Of a DNA stretch of 64,000 nucleotides, positions 40,790 through 56,905 are shown one piece after another. Below the pieces are notes generated by a model that was not told the origin of the DNA, ran no database searches, and saw only the letters and a list, made by a program, of their open reading frames with translations. The stretch is from Nannobrachium achirus (taxonomy: Eukaryota > Chordata > Actinopteri > Myctophiformes > Myctophidae). A program made the translations under genes and the position numbers. Every line of letters starts with the position of its first letter. The first letter of the stretch is position 1. The DNA lies in the NCBI GenBank assembly GCA_963921795.1, contig OY997658.1, forward strand, positions 34,328,347 to 34,392,346, given 5' to 3'.

Positions 40790-40875
40790 TGCTGGTGCAA
40801 TAGTGATGATTTCACATTTTGCCGTTTACCCGTCAGACATTAGGGTGGTGACACTGTGATCAACTGAATACCAAG
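40790..40875 (+). ncRNA. Box C/D snoRNA, SNORD87-like copy 4
   Basis: Box C GTGATGA at 40803-40809, box D CTGA at 40864-40867, stem TGGT/ACCA (40793-40796 with 40870-40873). The guide TTTTGCCGTTTACCCG has full 12-base rRNA complementarity. Confidence 0.9.
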
Positions 40876-41047
40876 TAGAATCAAAACCATTTGGGATAAT
40901 CACAAAAAAGCACCATCAATTCCAATCTAAATGGATGTAAATTCTTCTTCCAGCTCATGTCGTAGCTGAAGCTGTTGGCCTCAGTCTACTGTTGTGTCTG
41001 AGGTGAGTATCTTGGTCAAACAAACTGTTGTGTTACTGGTCGCATTT

Positions 41048-41126
41048 GCTGCTCAAATGATGAGTTCACATTTGCCGTTTACCCGTCAGACATTAGGGTG
41101 GTGAGACTGTGATTAACTGACCACAA
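41048..41126 (+). ncRNA. Box C/D snoRNA, SNORD87-like copy 5
   Basis: Box C ATGATGA at 41057-41063, box D CTGA at 41117-41120, guide TTTGCCGTTTACCCG. The terminal stem is weak compared with copies 1, 2 and 6. The flanking intron and preceding exon are close duplicates of those of copy 6. Confidence 0.87.
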
Positions 41127-41303
41127 AGTATCAAAACCATTTAGGAATATCATAAAGCACCAGATCTGCCAATATAAAAAAAGTGTAAAATGTCCTGTCT
41201 TACAGATCATGTCATTGAAGATGTAGGACTGTCTACTGTGGTGGGTCTGAGGTGAGTATCTTGGTCAAACAAACTTGTCCTGTTACTGGCCGCATCTGCT
41301 GAT

Positions 41304-41548
41304 TAGTGTTAATTTTATGAGCCATTTTTTAAATTTAATGTCCAGGGTTGGGGTTAATCCAGGGTTAGTCCAGTTTCTATCGTCCTTGTTATCACATTTA
41401 GTGCACATCATCCTGTTTTTATTTAGTCAAGTTTTAGTTGACTAAAGTCGAGCATCTAGATTTTATTTAGTCAGTCAGTGAAAAAAAACGTAGTCGACTA
41501 AAATTAAAAGACTAAAAGTCATAGTTTTAGTTGACGAAATTAACACTA
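41304..41548. mobile_element. hAT-type MITE beside snoRNA copy 6
   Basis: Ends TAGTGTTAATTT and AAATTAACACTA, with exact 8-bp flanks CTGCTGAT (41296-41303 and 41549-41556). The pre-insertion sequence can be read from the paralogous intron of copy 5. The right target copy overlaps the 5' terminal stem of snoRNA copy 6. Confidence 0.88.
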
Positions 41549-41550
41549 CT

Positions 41551-41632
41551 GCTGATCAAATGATGAGTTCACATTTGCCGTTTACCCGTCAGACATAAGG
41601 GTGGTGAGACTGTGACTAACTGAATGACCAGC
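41551..41632 (+). ncRNA. Box C/D snoRNA, SNORD87-like copy 6
   Basis: Box C ATGATGA at 41560-41566, box D CTGA at 41620-41623. The stem GCTGATCA/TGACCAGC (41551-41558 with 41625-41632) has one mismatch. The guide TTTGCCGTTTACCCG is intact. It is immediately 3' of a MITE. Confidence 0.88.
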
Positions 41633-42401
41633 TGATAGAGATAATATATATTTATTTATTTTATACCGCAAATAAAAGCAGCCTGTGTGAAAAAGCCATC
41701 ACCAAATTAAAGTTGACGCATTTACACATTTTATTCGTCACGCTCTTTGTGTGCTAGGACCATCAATGTTCACTTATCAAAGATAACCCTGCTCCTTTGA
41801 TCGTTTTATATATTGTGATCAATAAAAAATGTGGATCACCCATCAAATGGAAATCTATTGCTGACGATCTGTGTAGTGTATTTCAGATATCATCTGGAAC
41901 TTGGTGTCTGAATATATTGTTCTCCTTGTCTTTACAGAACAGCAGTCCATGCTGCACAGCTGGTTGGACTACAGAGGAAGTGTGGTATTTCTGCCAAATG
42001 TATGTGGTTAAGCACTTGTCCTCAGAAAATCACACCAACACGATTAATCGAATGCATCCATCTGGCTTATGATTTAGTTCCTCTGACCTGGAAAATTAGT
42101 TACATTTTACCCTATACAGATGGCTTGTGATTAATGGAAAAGAAAGTGAGTTTTGTTAGTCATGTTTCCAGTATGTAGCAGTATGTAGCACACACATGCA
42201 TCAAAATGCTTTTTTGTTGTTTGGCTTTCACTGGTAACACACTTTTTTACTTTGCCATATACTGTACAGTACTGTACAGTTGACTCGGTATGGCATGTAG
42301 GTAGAGTGTACAGACTTCTAAATACAGATGGCGTCTGTGCATATTTATAACCAACCATCCACCCCATAAAGGACATTCATATTTCACAAGCTGAAGGTGT
42401 C

Positions 42402-42407
42402 AATAAA
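42402..42407 (+). terminator. snhg6 poly(A) signal candidate
   Basis: AATAAA 81 bases before the mcmdc2 stop on the opposite strand. Confidence 0.5.
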
Positions 42408-42487
42408 TGATAATTTTAAACTCTGGATTGTTCTGTGTGGTCTTGAGTGGCTGATATAATTCTTTTTAACCAACCTGTTAAAAGGTC

Positions 42488-45400
42488 TTACTCCTCTGTG
42501 ATGTATGCTTCTGCCCCGGGTGCGTAGGCGTAGATGAAGTGCAGGATGTTCTGATGGAGTTGCTCTAAGGTCTCGTCTCGCCTGAGCAAAGAGTCGGGCT
42601 CACACAGGTCAAAGGGAAACACTGCGTCAGGTGGGATAATGAGAGCTGAGGTCCCTGTGGGAAGAAGCAGCCATGAGCCATCCCAGCCACATGGGTCAGT
42701 TATTGGCCTACATGAGGGTACTTGTTAAATGAAAGTGAAAATGATCACTGGCGTTAGTGGTGTATCAATTCTATATTCTATAATACTGTACAAAGTGTTA
42801 CATGGTACATAAACAGTTTGTAGCCGAAATCTACAGCAATTTACAGTACAGATCAGATGGGTTGAATGGTCATCTGCGACAATTAAGATCATAGATGTTC
42901 ACTACTGATGTGGTATATTGAAAAACAGTGACACTGTACCATGTCGGAGGGTGATGGAGTTTTCACAAAGGAGCACAGCAATAACGGCGTCTTCCTCCAG
43001 CACACTTGTTCTCAGACATAGCTTACAATGAGCCTCAGCCAGAGAGATCCTGGGACAATTGTTTTTGTATGATGAGTGAATGGTAATGGGATATGGCTAC
43101 AACAGATTTAATTTAAATGGATTCAGCCTACCATTACTCTTACCGGTAAGGAGAAAATGTGTTATATTTTTTAAATGGAGAACATTATGTTGTACACCAT
43201 TATTGAAAAGGGGGTTATTTTCATAGATTCAGTTTCTCAGTTTTCTAAACATTATCCAAACTGAAAAATAGTCTAGACCTGCATAAAGCACAACAGTAAG
43301 GAGAGTGCTCCACCTTGTGGTTGATAATATTACATCAAGTGTCCTATAATGCAGCAGGTACATTTGAACATGAATGTAAATTAAAGAACTAATGACGGAT
43401 CAAAATAAGTCAAGGAAAAACTGTAAATAATGAAAAGCCCTTACAGCAATTTGATAGAAGCCACTGACACCTTCACCCCTTTACACTGGTCTGATCGGAT
43501 CCTACGACTGGCCATGTAGTATCCATGGATCATCTTTGCTGCCCCATGACTGAGTTCCACTTGCAATGCCTGTGCATGGGCCAGCAACTTGAAGACAGAT
43601 AATTTAAGATAACAAATGTGAGGTTGGATGGATAGTGGTAAAAGTGAAAATGAATAATAGACATTCAAACGTGTGTATTTATTTGTTCACCTCCCGGTAA
43701 TCTTGAGAAGAGTACATCGTGCAGGACGAGTAAAGGGGCTCTCCAGGCTGGACTGCCTGCCTGAGGGTGTGGAAAGTCTGGGCAAGCAAGGCCTGTTCTC
43801 CCCTGACATCCTGACATTGGATCACCAAGCCAAAGGCTTCTGCCAGCGGGGCTGGCACTGGGCCCATTTCCTGCACATGCAAAGCAACCGAGTATCATGA
43901 TGTTTCACATGCAGATTCTGAGACCATTCCTGAAAATGTTATGTTTTTACAAGTGTTAAACCTGCCCTGTACCTGTATATAGAAAGAACTGACTGAGTCC
44001 ATGCTACTTTGAGACAGAGAGCAGCCTGAGATGACCTAACGAGAATGACAGCTCTCTTGGAGCAGAACTATGGTACATATCCTTGAATGAGGAAAATGTA
44101 TGTTTTCTGAAAGGACTGTATTTATTATTGCTATGGTAACACAGTTTATTGTCCTCTGTGCATTGGGTCTTGGAAAAAAAAGCATTGTATGTTCTAACAG
44201 GGTCTTCTGGGAGGTAATTTCTGTTATGAGAGAGACCAATTAACCATTTCCTTTAGGGAAAGTAGATTGTCTCAACTTCCTGATTTAGCCCATTTTTCCT
44301 GCAAACAACGTTTGGGCCATTTCTTGAACTCAAACAAAATGTACCAAGCAATCTCCACTTCCACCGACATTGTGAGACCCTACAATTCAGTTCAAGTATG
44401 TCTCCATTTGGAGCTGCTGAGGTTAACCTGAACAACACATTTTGCAATGAGCCTCAATGAGATGTGCGATGTGCTGTGTCATGCACCGACCGCTGTTCCC
44501 AGCAGCGCGCATTCTGTTCTGCCAGATCGCCGGGAGGCATCCATAGTATCGGCCAGTGCCCAGAAGCTGCAATGGACTGGGAAGGAGAGCTGCTGGTCAG
44601 CATCTTCACCATACTTCTTCCCTGGGATGAACACAGACACTGTGCGACTCTCCAGAACTGAAAGAGTGGATAAGACATGGAACGCTTATCAATCAGCTCC
44701 AATTGTGATGAATCCAATACTAAGAAGAACCAGCACAATAATGCACCAATCGATATTAGTGCTTGTAATGCACACGTGATGAATAATATCAATGATGCTG
44801 TCTTCACCTGACTGAATGGCATCCATTTTGTCCCGTCGGTAGCAGCTCAGGTCTCCCAGCATACAGATTCCTCCGGTGGCCAGTAGGGCAGAGCCCGCGT
44901 GGATGTTGGCAGTGCCTGCTCCATGTTCGTCCCGGGAAAGAGAGGCAAACATCTCCCCCGAGGGCTGATGCCTGACACCACGTCCTGCAAGGCTCAGGGC
45001 GTGTGCCATCAGTCTGAGACACAACACACACACACACACACATACACACACACACACACAGTAAATTTAGTTGATCAATGCAGGGTAATAAAAGTGGATT
45101 TTGAAATGGATTTGCCAGTCCAGTCCCCGCTAAATGTACTGTTTAATGTTTGTATTACCTGTCTAGTATGAGAGTGTCAGTGGTCAGGACGAGTAGGTCC
45201 AAGCTGTGAAATATGTCTGTTGCATCTGCTCTGCTCTGAACTAAGCTGAGCAGTAGGCACAGCTTCAGAGTGTTGTACAGGGCCGGCGGGACAACAGCCG
45301 ACCCAAACGAGTTGGCCACCACAGCGCAGAACCTCCACGGAGAACAGGCAGTGGCCTTCAACAGAGGCTGGAAGTTGTCACTGACCTTGTGTGGGTCTGT

Positions 45401-48400
45401 TGGCAGTGGTGGGAAAAAAATGGCGGATGTTTAAGTAGTACTATAATTAATGATGCTGTGTGTGCAAACATGTAGCTGGTGAAGTGTTATGATGAATTAG
45501 AATACATGGAGTCAGAGGTATATTCTGAAGTTTCTCAATTAATCACAGCATTCCTGAACAGCAGCTGGTAGGCTATTTCATTATCAGAATAATTTCTAAC
45601 AGATTAGGAGCAGGGTATTATTGTGAGTTGCATTGACCATATTCACTTGGAGCCATTTTGCTCTTACATCACACTCAACTATATGAACGTGGTAAATTAA
45701 GTCCTTACACACTGGTTCCAATGGTTGTACACTATTGGCCTCTACACTCCAGATAATGTTGGGCCACTGGTGCACACGTGCAGGAATGCCCAGGACCCTG
45801 TAGATGCGTCCGATTCTCATAGAGTTACAGAGTTCATCTGTGTGAATAATAAGGGAAACAAAGCAATAGCACTCAAGGGGGTTGTTCTGTACCCGTCTGC
45901 TGATTATTGAAGAAACATGCATGCCACCTACACACCACTGCCAAGAGAAACACACAGAGAGGCCTTCAGAACAAAGATTCCACTATGTGAGAATCGTGCA
46001 GCCAGCTAATGAGTGTTCCTTGCACTTATTAACATATATGTTTAGTAACGGGAGCCCTGTGTATTGAATTCCTTCGTGCGACTGGGTCAACACTATATGC
46101 TAATCCCGGTGCGGAGATTGGCTGGTCTCTCAGACTAATGGCTGGACAATGTTATTAGAGGGGACAGGAACACCTAATATCTCACCAAGGGCACAACGCG
46201 TGGTAGGCTACTCAAAGATATATTCATTTGAACTCTCCCCTACTAGGTATATGTTCCAAAATTAGACACATTTAGAAAGTTGGAGAAATATAATGAGAAA
46301 CCTCAAATCATCTCAACAAGCTACTACAACCTTCATATTCATAATCAAGAGTCAATATAATACACTCAAATCATTTCAGATTTCACAAATAAAATATTTA
46401 CCTATGCAGGAATTCGTTCAGATACAATCTGGAATGTACTTGACCATACATTTTGGTTCATATACAAATACCTACTGTATATACAGTACAGGCACCTTTT
46501 GTAACCCATCATAACTGAAAATATAGCTCTGATTTATCCTAGTGTTCACAGAGTACAATGCAAGCTTATGTTTTGTTGTCTTATAATGTCAGTTCCGGTA
46601 TCAAAAGCACACATTTCAGAGTAACAGTGTCTTTAATAGTCAACTCAACTCAAGCAGTGAAGTGGGACTATGAAATCAAGTTTAACTTTACAATACTAAT
46701 GCGCCATCAAGTGTTATTCTTACCTCTTAAAAACAGGGTGACAGATTGGTGCCTGAGTGAGTTTTGTGGCCAGACACTCAGGCTATCCAATGCTTTTACA
46801 TGGATCAATTCCACCAGCTGTTTGTCTGTTATACGCACAAACATATAGAAAAACATGCACTCAAAAATATAGATACACACACAGGCACTTGGTTATTTAA
46901 TGCAGTGGTTCTCAACCTGTGGGTCGGGACCCCCAGGGAGGTCCCCAATTTATTTTGGGGGTCCCCAGATGATTAACTTCATGCCAAACAATGTTTTCTC
47001 ACTCAACAGTAAACAAACCAACATGAAGTTTAAGTGCATAGAGGGTATCTGCACATTTCTAAAGTGACAATTTAAGGACTTTTTAATACCTCTAAAAACT
47101 TACACATTTGCCAAACTGTCAAATATTAGAGGCAGAAATTGTGAAAATAGAACTGTGTTATATAAAATGTAATGCCTCAATTCCTGTCAGGGTGGGGGGT
47201 CCCCAGTTAAAATATTACTATTTTTGTGGTCGCGGCCTGAAAAGGTTGAGAACCACTGATTTAGTGCATATTGTCCAGTAACCCATTCAAGTCAGTAAAC
47301 CCTAAAGCGCACAGTTGGGCGACCTCACTCTCACCTCCCAGCACTCTGAACTTGACGTCCTCTTTTAGAGGGGAACGACAAATTAGACAGCTGAAGTCAT
47401 TCCTCACTGTAGCTGACTCAGTGGCCCCCAGGGCATGGATCCGGATGTGATGGAACCCTAAACGAAGCAACCCGTGCAACACAATCGCCTATAAACAACA
47501 TGCAACTGACTTGTGAATGCATTAGTATTTCCTGTGTAATTATTATGGGCTTGCAAATTACATAACACTGGCATCAGAGTATTAACTGTGATTAAACATT
47601 CAGATTCACTCCAGTCTGTTTCCATAGCTACGACTTGTAGAGCACATTACAGAGCTGCCCTCGTGGAGAACAAGTCTTGTCCTTGCTGTTGTCAGGGTAA
47701 CAGTAATCTCTCCCAGACCAATGGTGGAAAGTAACTAAGCACTCAAGTACTGGACTTAAGCACAATTTTGAGGAACATTTACTTTATTTTGCAACTGTCT
47801 TTTGAATCTCCAGAGATGTTTTCACTAAAGTGTCTAGGGGCAGTGTTTCCAAGTCTGCTAATTATAAGTAACTTTGGACTTGTTTTCCTGTAACGTTGCT
47901 TATAAGTTGTTTATAAATATTTGAAGTTGTGAGTTGTATTTAAAAATTTGAATAGGCTACTTTATATTTCTACTCCAATATATATATATTCTTTACTCTA
48001 CTAGTACTACATTTATTTTTTGAAAGCTTTAGTAGAGTAAAAAAGATAATTAGTAAATTGTACATTTAATGTATTAATTACAATAGATACATTAACCACT
48101 TTAGCCCTATTTCATACTTGCGATGCATTGTGTGAGCATGTAGATGATCTATTTTGGAAAAGGTTTGACAAATTTGAAAAGATTTCAGTGCTTCTACTTC
48201 TGTTGTACTTTGAATATTTTGATGCCAATACTTTTGTACTTTTACTCAAGTAAACCTTTGAACGTAGACCTTTAACTTGAGTGTTTCTATCTACATTGTG
48301 GTATTATTACCTAAACGTAAGAAAAATAAATCTGTGCACTTCTACCACAGTCCCAGACTAGGATAAGAGTACCTGTGGAGCAGGGGCAGTCATCATCAGT

Positions 48401-50125
48401 GCACAGGAACCTGGCCCCTTGGGTGTACTTTGTGATCCTAGTCATGGCAATGACCAGGCCCTCCATGGCAACCGGCCTCATCATGGGGCCGTAGCCACCA
48501 GGGAAGGCACACAGGTCCAGAGTGTAATCAGGAAATGGCGGTAGGTGTGTCAGCTTCAGGATTATATTCACCTCAGAATGAACAAGGAAATGAATAAACT
48601 GTGTGAAACTACAGCTGCTTGAAATCAAAGATGGCACATGCACTGCAGCCATGCTGCCTGTACTTGATAATTAATAAATTACTTATGTATTAATAGGCTA
48701 TATGACAAATGATTAGTCATTGACCAGAAGGTCATGCTCATTTAATATGACCCATACCTGACTTTCTGTGTGTATTCTTTCAATCAGGTTAAGTGTCTTT
48801 ATTGAAAGGAAACAAACCTGAAACAGAGTATACAAAAAAGAGGAATCATGTACTGAATCTATTGGCCATCAAATAGAAATTGGGAGGTGACCACAAGTGA
48901 ACTGACTCACAGACTGAAACAGAGCTGTTGCTTTGAGGGGCTGATGGAGGATGCAGTCGCCCAGCATAGGATCCAACTCTATCACATCAGCGGGATTGAC
49001 ACTGATACAGAACCTGTACACAGCTTCATTCTGCTGGGGGTCTGGAGAAGAGGCAAGAAGTGTTGTCTGTGAATATAGCAGAAATGACTGTCTACTCTAG
49101 AGTCTCTAGTCTAGACCCTAGAACAGTGGTTCTAAAAGTGGGGTCCAGGGATCCACAGGGGGCAGGGGGCCCTTGAGTGGGTTCCAGGGGGTCCCCAGCA
49201 AAATGTGTTGATGACATCACAATCGGTTTAGCCACTTTAAGACCTACATACACTGGCTATTTGAAAATAGACCTACAAGCTTGAGAGTTTGTAGCCTACA
49301 TCTGCTTTTATATCTTGAAAGATTTGGACATTTTTGAATATTTATTAAACATTTTAACACAAATCTTGTGTGGGGTCGATGACATATATTTTGAGGAGGG
49401 GGTCCGTGGCCGAGTACAATTAATTTGGGGGTCCTTGAGTGAAAAAGTTTTAGAACCACTGGTCGTCTAGGTTTCAAACTGATACAAACTGTGAACGTGT
49501 CAACCTATTGTCTTTTTTATATTAACCACTTGAACCCTAGCCTCGGGGAAATCTCGCTGCAAGGCGTTGTGAGCTTGTAGATCGGCTATTTAGCCTATAG
49601 CAAAGAGGTTTGGGGTAGAGGGGAAAAGAACAGATTAAGTACAGGGTGAAAGGTCAAGTTTATTAAGTGTTGATGGACGACGGTTCAAGTGGTTAAATGT
49701 CTGAAAACACAAATTGACATGAATCCAAAATACAATAATAATTGTGCTGTGCTAGCCATAAATCTAACTCTTGTAGAGGTCGCTTATATTGGGACGTTTA
49801 GTAAACCCAATATAAGCGATCTCTACAAGAGTGCGGTGCACTGCTGTCACGCCCTGCCCCTGTCAAACAATGAATGAAACTATATGGAATCTATGAAAAG
49901 GTTGTGGTGGGGGTCCCTGCTTCATCATCTCTCTCTCAACTAAGGGGTCCTTGGCCTAAAACTACTTTTTCCACCACTGGCGTAGGCCTACAGCTAATAC
50001 ATTTTACTTCCGCACACAGCGGCCTTACCGTTGAATGGCCTGCAGTCTTCGGCAAGTTTGAGAAGGCCACCACTCCTATCTAAATAGAACAATACGGATT
50101 CTTTTAACGATAAAACGTCGTCCAT
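42488..50125 (-). CDS. mcmdc2: Minichromosome maintenance domain-containing protein 2
   Basis: MCMDC2 is an atypical MCM-family protein needed in mouse for meiotic recombination. Fourteen exons on the minus strand: 50125-50029, 49041-48911, 48817-48758, 48571-48373, 47457-47335, 46825-46724, 45837-45709, 45396-45159, 45013-44808, 44657-44491, 43870-43691, 43587-43445, 43049-42940, 42654-42488. They sum to 2052 nt, giving 683 aa (human 681), with consistent phases. Matching blocks: VLFYLDRSGGLLKLAEDC, VNIILKLTHLPPFPDY, ITKYTQGARFLCTDDDCPC, GATESATVRNDFSCLICRS, GTANIHAGSALLATGGICM, VFIPGKKYGEDADQQLSFPV, HGYYMASRRIRSDQC, and a C terminus TEE before the stop. The paired cysteines after FLCTD and FSCLIC suggest the MCM zinc element. 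A canonical Walker A is not evident, as in the mammalian protein. Exon 10 uses a weak gtcggt donor. Confidence 0.95.
45020..45060. repeat. (CA)n microsatellite
   Basis: Short imperfect CA tract upstream of mcmdc2 exon 9. Confidence 0.9.
46903..47258. mobile_element. hAT-type MITE, near-exact 8-bp target duplication
   Basis: Ends CAGTGGTTCTCAACCTG and AGGTTGAGAACCACTG, flanks ATTTAATG / ATTTAGTG. It sits 76 bp from mcmdc2 exon 5, in an intron. Similar to 5255-5547 in ends and in the (g)gggaccccc interior. Confidence 0.8.
47723..48300. mobile_element. Teleost CAGTGGTGGAAAGTA-type MITE
   Basis: Begins CAATGGTGGAAAGTAACTAAG and contains actcaagtactgg and tttactcaagtaa blocks like 23753-24205. 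A degenerate recurrent palindrome arm lies at 48118-48156. The right end is decayed. Confidence 0.55.
49118..49465. mobile_element. hAT-type MITE
   Basis: Ends AACAGTGGTTCTAAAAGT and AGTTTTAGAACCACTGG. The interior is rich in GGGTCC, with a degenerate palindrome copy at 49258-49315. It lies in mcmdc2 intron 1, close to exon 2. Confidence 0.6.
49540..49962. mobile_element. hAT-like family copy with inserted 66-bp hairpin
   Basis: Shares the cggttcaagtggttaaat, tgacatgaatccaaaataca and ccctgcttcatc segments with 53387-53838. Between 49745 and 49860 it carries extra sequence centred on a hairpin at 49767-49832 (arm ACTCTTGTAGAGGTCGCTTA and onward, 26 of 27 bases paired). The right end is fused to another repeat (ctactttttccaccactgg). 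Confidence 0.6.
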
Positions 50126-50270
50126 TTTAACTCAATAAACGGCCAAGGAGACAGGATATAATAATGGTTAGAAACGCCAGTAGCTAGATCTAATCTAGCT
50201 CAATGGGTCGGCTGCTACGTCACCTCAACCAAAAGCTGCTCGCGCCAACACGAGGCACTCGTACTCAGGC
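50126..50270 (-). promoter_or_regulatory. mcmdc2 promoter interval
   Basis: On the minus strand TTGGCGCGA (near 50240-50248) is an E2F-like site and GGTGACGTAG (near 50214-50223) is CRE/ATF-like. No TATA box. The interval is bounded upstream by the 50271-50802 MITE. Function is inferred from motif and position only. Confidence 0.4.
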
Positions 50271-50802
50271 CAGGGGTGTCGCACCAAATTCTGGGCCCTG
50301 GGTACAAGGATTCACTGCGGGGCCCCCATGAATGTTCTTCATAGGGGGAGGGGGTTTAACCCATCTAGACTTCGTGCTTTAACTATTGAAAAATAGCAGA
50401 TATACAAGCTCACAGCGCGGCACCGAGAGCTGCGCTGCGAGCTTGTAGATCTGCTATTTTTGAAAAATCGTGAAAGTTTGTGCAACAGTGCAAGTCTTAT
50501 TTTTTTGTTTATTTCTATGTGCTCAAACTTTTTCATGTGAAGGGCTCCCAACATGATTTGGCCACAGACCCCCATCTCACATTTTTTTAGTTCCAGGGAC
50601 CCCCCAGAAGTAAAATTTGAGTTACAAATGTTAAAAAATACATAGATTTGCACACATTTTCATGACTTTTCAAAAATAGCAGATCTACAAGCTTGCAGCG
50701 ATGCGCTGTGTATATCTACTATTTTTCAATAGCTATTAAGTATAAAATAATGAAGGCCCCGGCCTCCACCCTGGGCCCTAGTCCCCCCTTGTGACACCCC
50801 TG
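50271..50802. mobile_element. hAT-type MITE (CAGGGGTGTCGC family) upstream of mcmdc2
   Basis: Ends CAGGGGTGTCGCACCAAATT and TTGTGACACCCCTG. Carries two recurrent palindromes (about 50387-50466 and 50670-50728). Same family as 16588-16989 and 28891-29570. Flanks do not form a clear duplication. Confidence 0.75.
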
Positions 50803-51673
50803 AGTACAGTATAGCCTAAGTGCTACTTAGTTACTAGCCACTGCCCGTTGCCATGGTGACCATTCCTGTAATCGCTATATATGTATCACACAAACAACTC
50901 AAAATGAATCCACAGACTGGATTTATATTATGTTTAATATTTCCAAGCAGTAGGCAGGCTACTCTTGATTGCCTGGCAATTATTGTACATTTCTATCATG
51001 ATCAATAAATGAGTTACTTAAAGTGAGACGAATGGTAAACAAAGTAAGCAAAATTGCATTGATATAAGTATTTTGCTAAGACATAAGTTCACTGAAAAAT
51101 ATGAAATACATATTATGTACATTAATGATCAGAAAATGCATTGAAATGACCTGTCAACCATTATGCTATATACAGTGACCTCTCAAGTATTCCCAATTTC
51201 CAGCTGAAAGCTATTCACCCTATATGAATATCATAGCTCTTTACAGTAAATACAACAAGAACACTTTACAGTTCACCTCACTGCAAAATATGTGGTGACA
51301 TTTAATGTCCTAAAAGTATTTTATATTGAGTGACAAAATGTGTTCATTTTACCAAGGGAATTTCATGAAGACCCCCGCTTACATACTGTACAACAAATGT
51401 TCATTTTAGGAACAACCAATTAATACAGTTGCATATGTTATTAAAGAAAGGTGGTCCATATTTCTTAAAAATACAATTTGTTATATAAATACAATTTGGT
51501 AAAAAATAAAGTTTTTTTTCATACACACATTCTTCCAAAATTCTTTCGTAAGTGCCGTGTTTTCTCAAATGCTCACTTTGGTCTCTCTGAATGGGTTAAT
51601 CCATGGTATAAATGCTTCCCTTTAATCAAAACAAGACAAGTTAAGGCAAGTCAAGTGTGCTTCGGAGGAAGTT
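50803..51673. other. mcmdc2-sgk3 spacer including sgk3 3' UTR
   Basis: AT-rich sequence with no ORF of note. The sgk3 3' untranslated region must lie in its right part. No canonical AATAAA was seen on the minus strand. Variant ATTAAA signals occur near 51620 and 51300. Confidence 0.4.
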
Positions 51674-56081
<4,408 letters not shown>

Positions 56082-56273
56082 CTAAAAGATAAGGTCAGAC
56101 CAGATTTAGATCAAGACAGAGCAGACATATTTTTTTGACCAGCATATGATAAAGATGGACAAAATCAAGTGATTAGTCATAACACAACTGAGTGGGTCAC
56201 ACTGCATTGCCTGAGATTTCTGCATTGTCTGAGATATAACTCATTACAAATGATGAAACATCCACAGGGCCAG

Positions 56274-56471
<198 letters not shown>

Positions 56472-56850
56472 TTCTGGGCACCAACTGCATGCCTTGTTTC
56501 TGCCAGTGCTTCAATGGTATGTGCAAAAAGGCCAATAAATATTTTCATAGAGCAACACTGGCTTACACTGCACAAGTGGTCAGGAAGTATTTATTATAAC
56601 GTGGAAAATTCTGCTCACAGATTCCAGTTGTGAGCTTGAGAAACAGCTATCACAAATGTATGGATAGCAAACCCATCAGTTTGCTTCACCGATTTCTGTC
56701 ATATTACGGTTGTGTATATGTTAAAAAACATTTCTCGGAGGGTAATGGGTGTTTTGTTTTTAGCCACAAGGCACCATACTGTAGGCACTGAAACGTGCGT
56801 TAACAGCTTTACAAAGCAGAGGAGACTGGTTGGTCACGCTTGACCTGTCC

Positions 56851-56852
<2 letters not shown>

Positions 56853-56902
<50 letters not shown>
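56853..56902. repeat. (TG)n microsatellite at LINE 5' boundary
   Basis: About 25 TG units ending one or two bases before the LINE ORF start. Confidence 0.95.

Positions 56903-56905
<3 letters not shown>

Larger units (their letters stand above)
37871..42425 (+). ncRNA. snhg6: snoRNA host gene 6-like spliced noncoding RNA
   Basis: The spliced host carries one box C/D snoRNA in each of six introns. Proposed exons: 37871-37965, 39350-39390, 40001-40068, 40326-40383, 40684-40739, 40954-41002, 41206-41251, 41938-42425. All have AG acceptors and GTAAG/GTGAG-type donors. The short internal exons (40-70 nt) resemble one another weakly (e.g. GCCATTCCTG, GTCTACTG) and contain no conserved ORF, as expected for an SNHG gene. 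AATAAA at 42402-42407 precedes the end. The position between tcf24 and mcmdc2 and the snoRNA sequence match human SNHG6/SNORD87. Human SNHG6 has a single such snoRNA. Spliced forms would be targets of nonsense-mediated decay by family precedent. Confidence 0.85.

Noticed and set aside
44447-44822. Overlapping plus- and minus-strand ORFs around mcmdc2 exon 10
   Set aside because: Out-of-frame shadows of the real exon 44491-44657. The recognised protein uses another frame.
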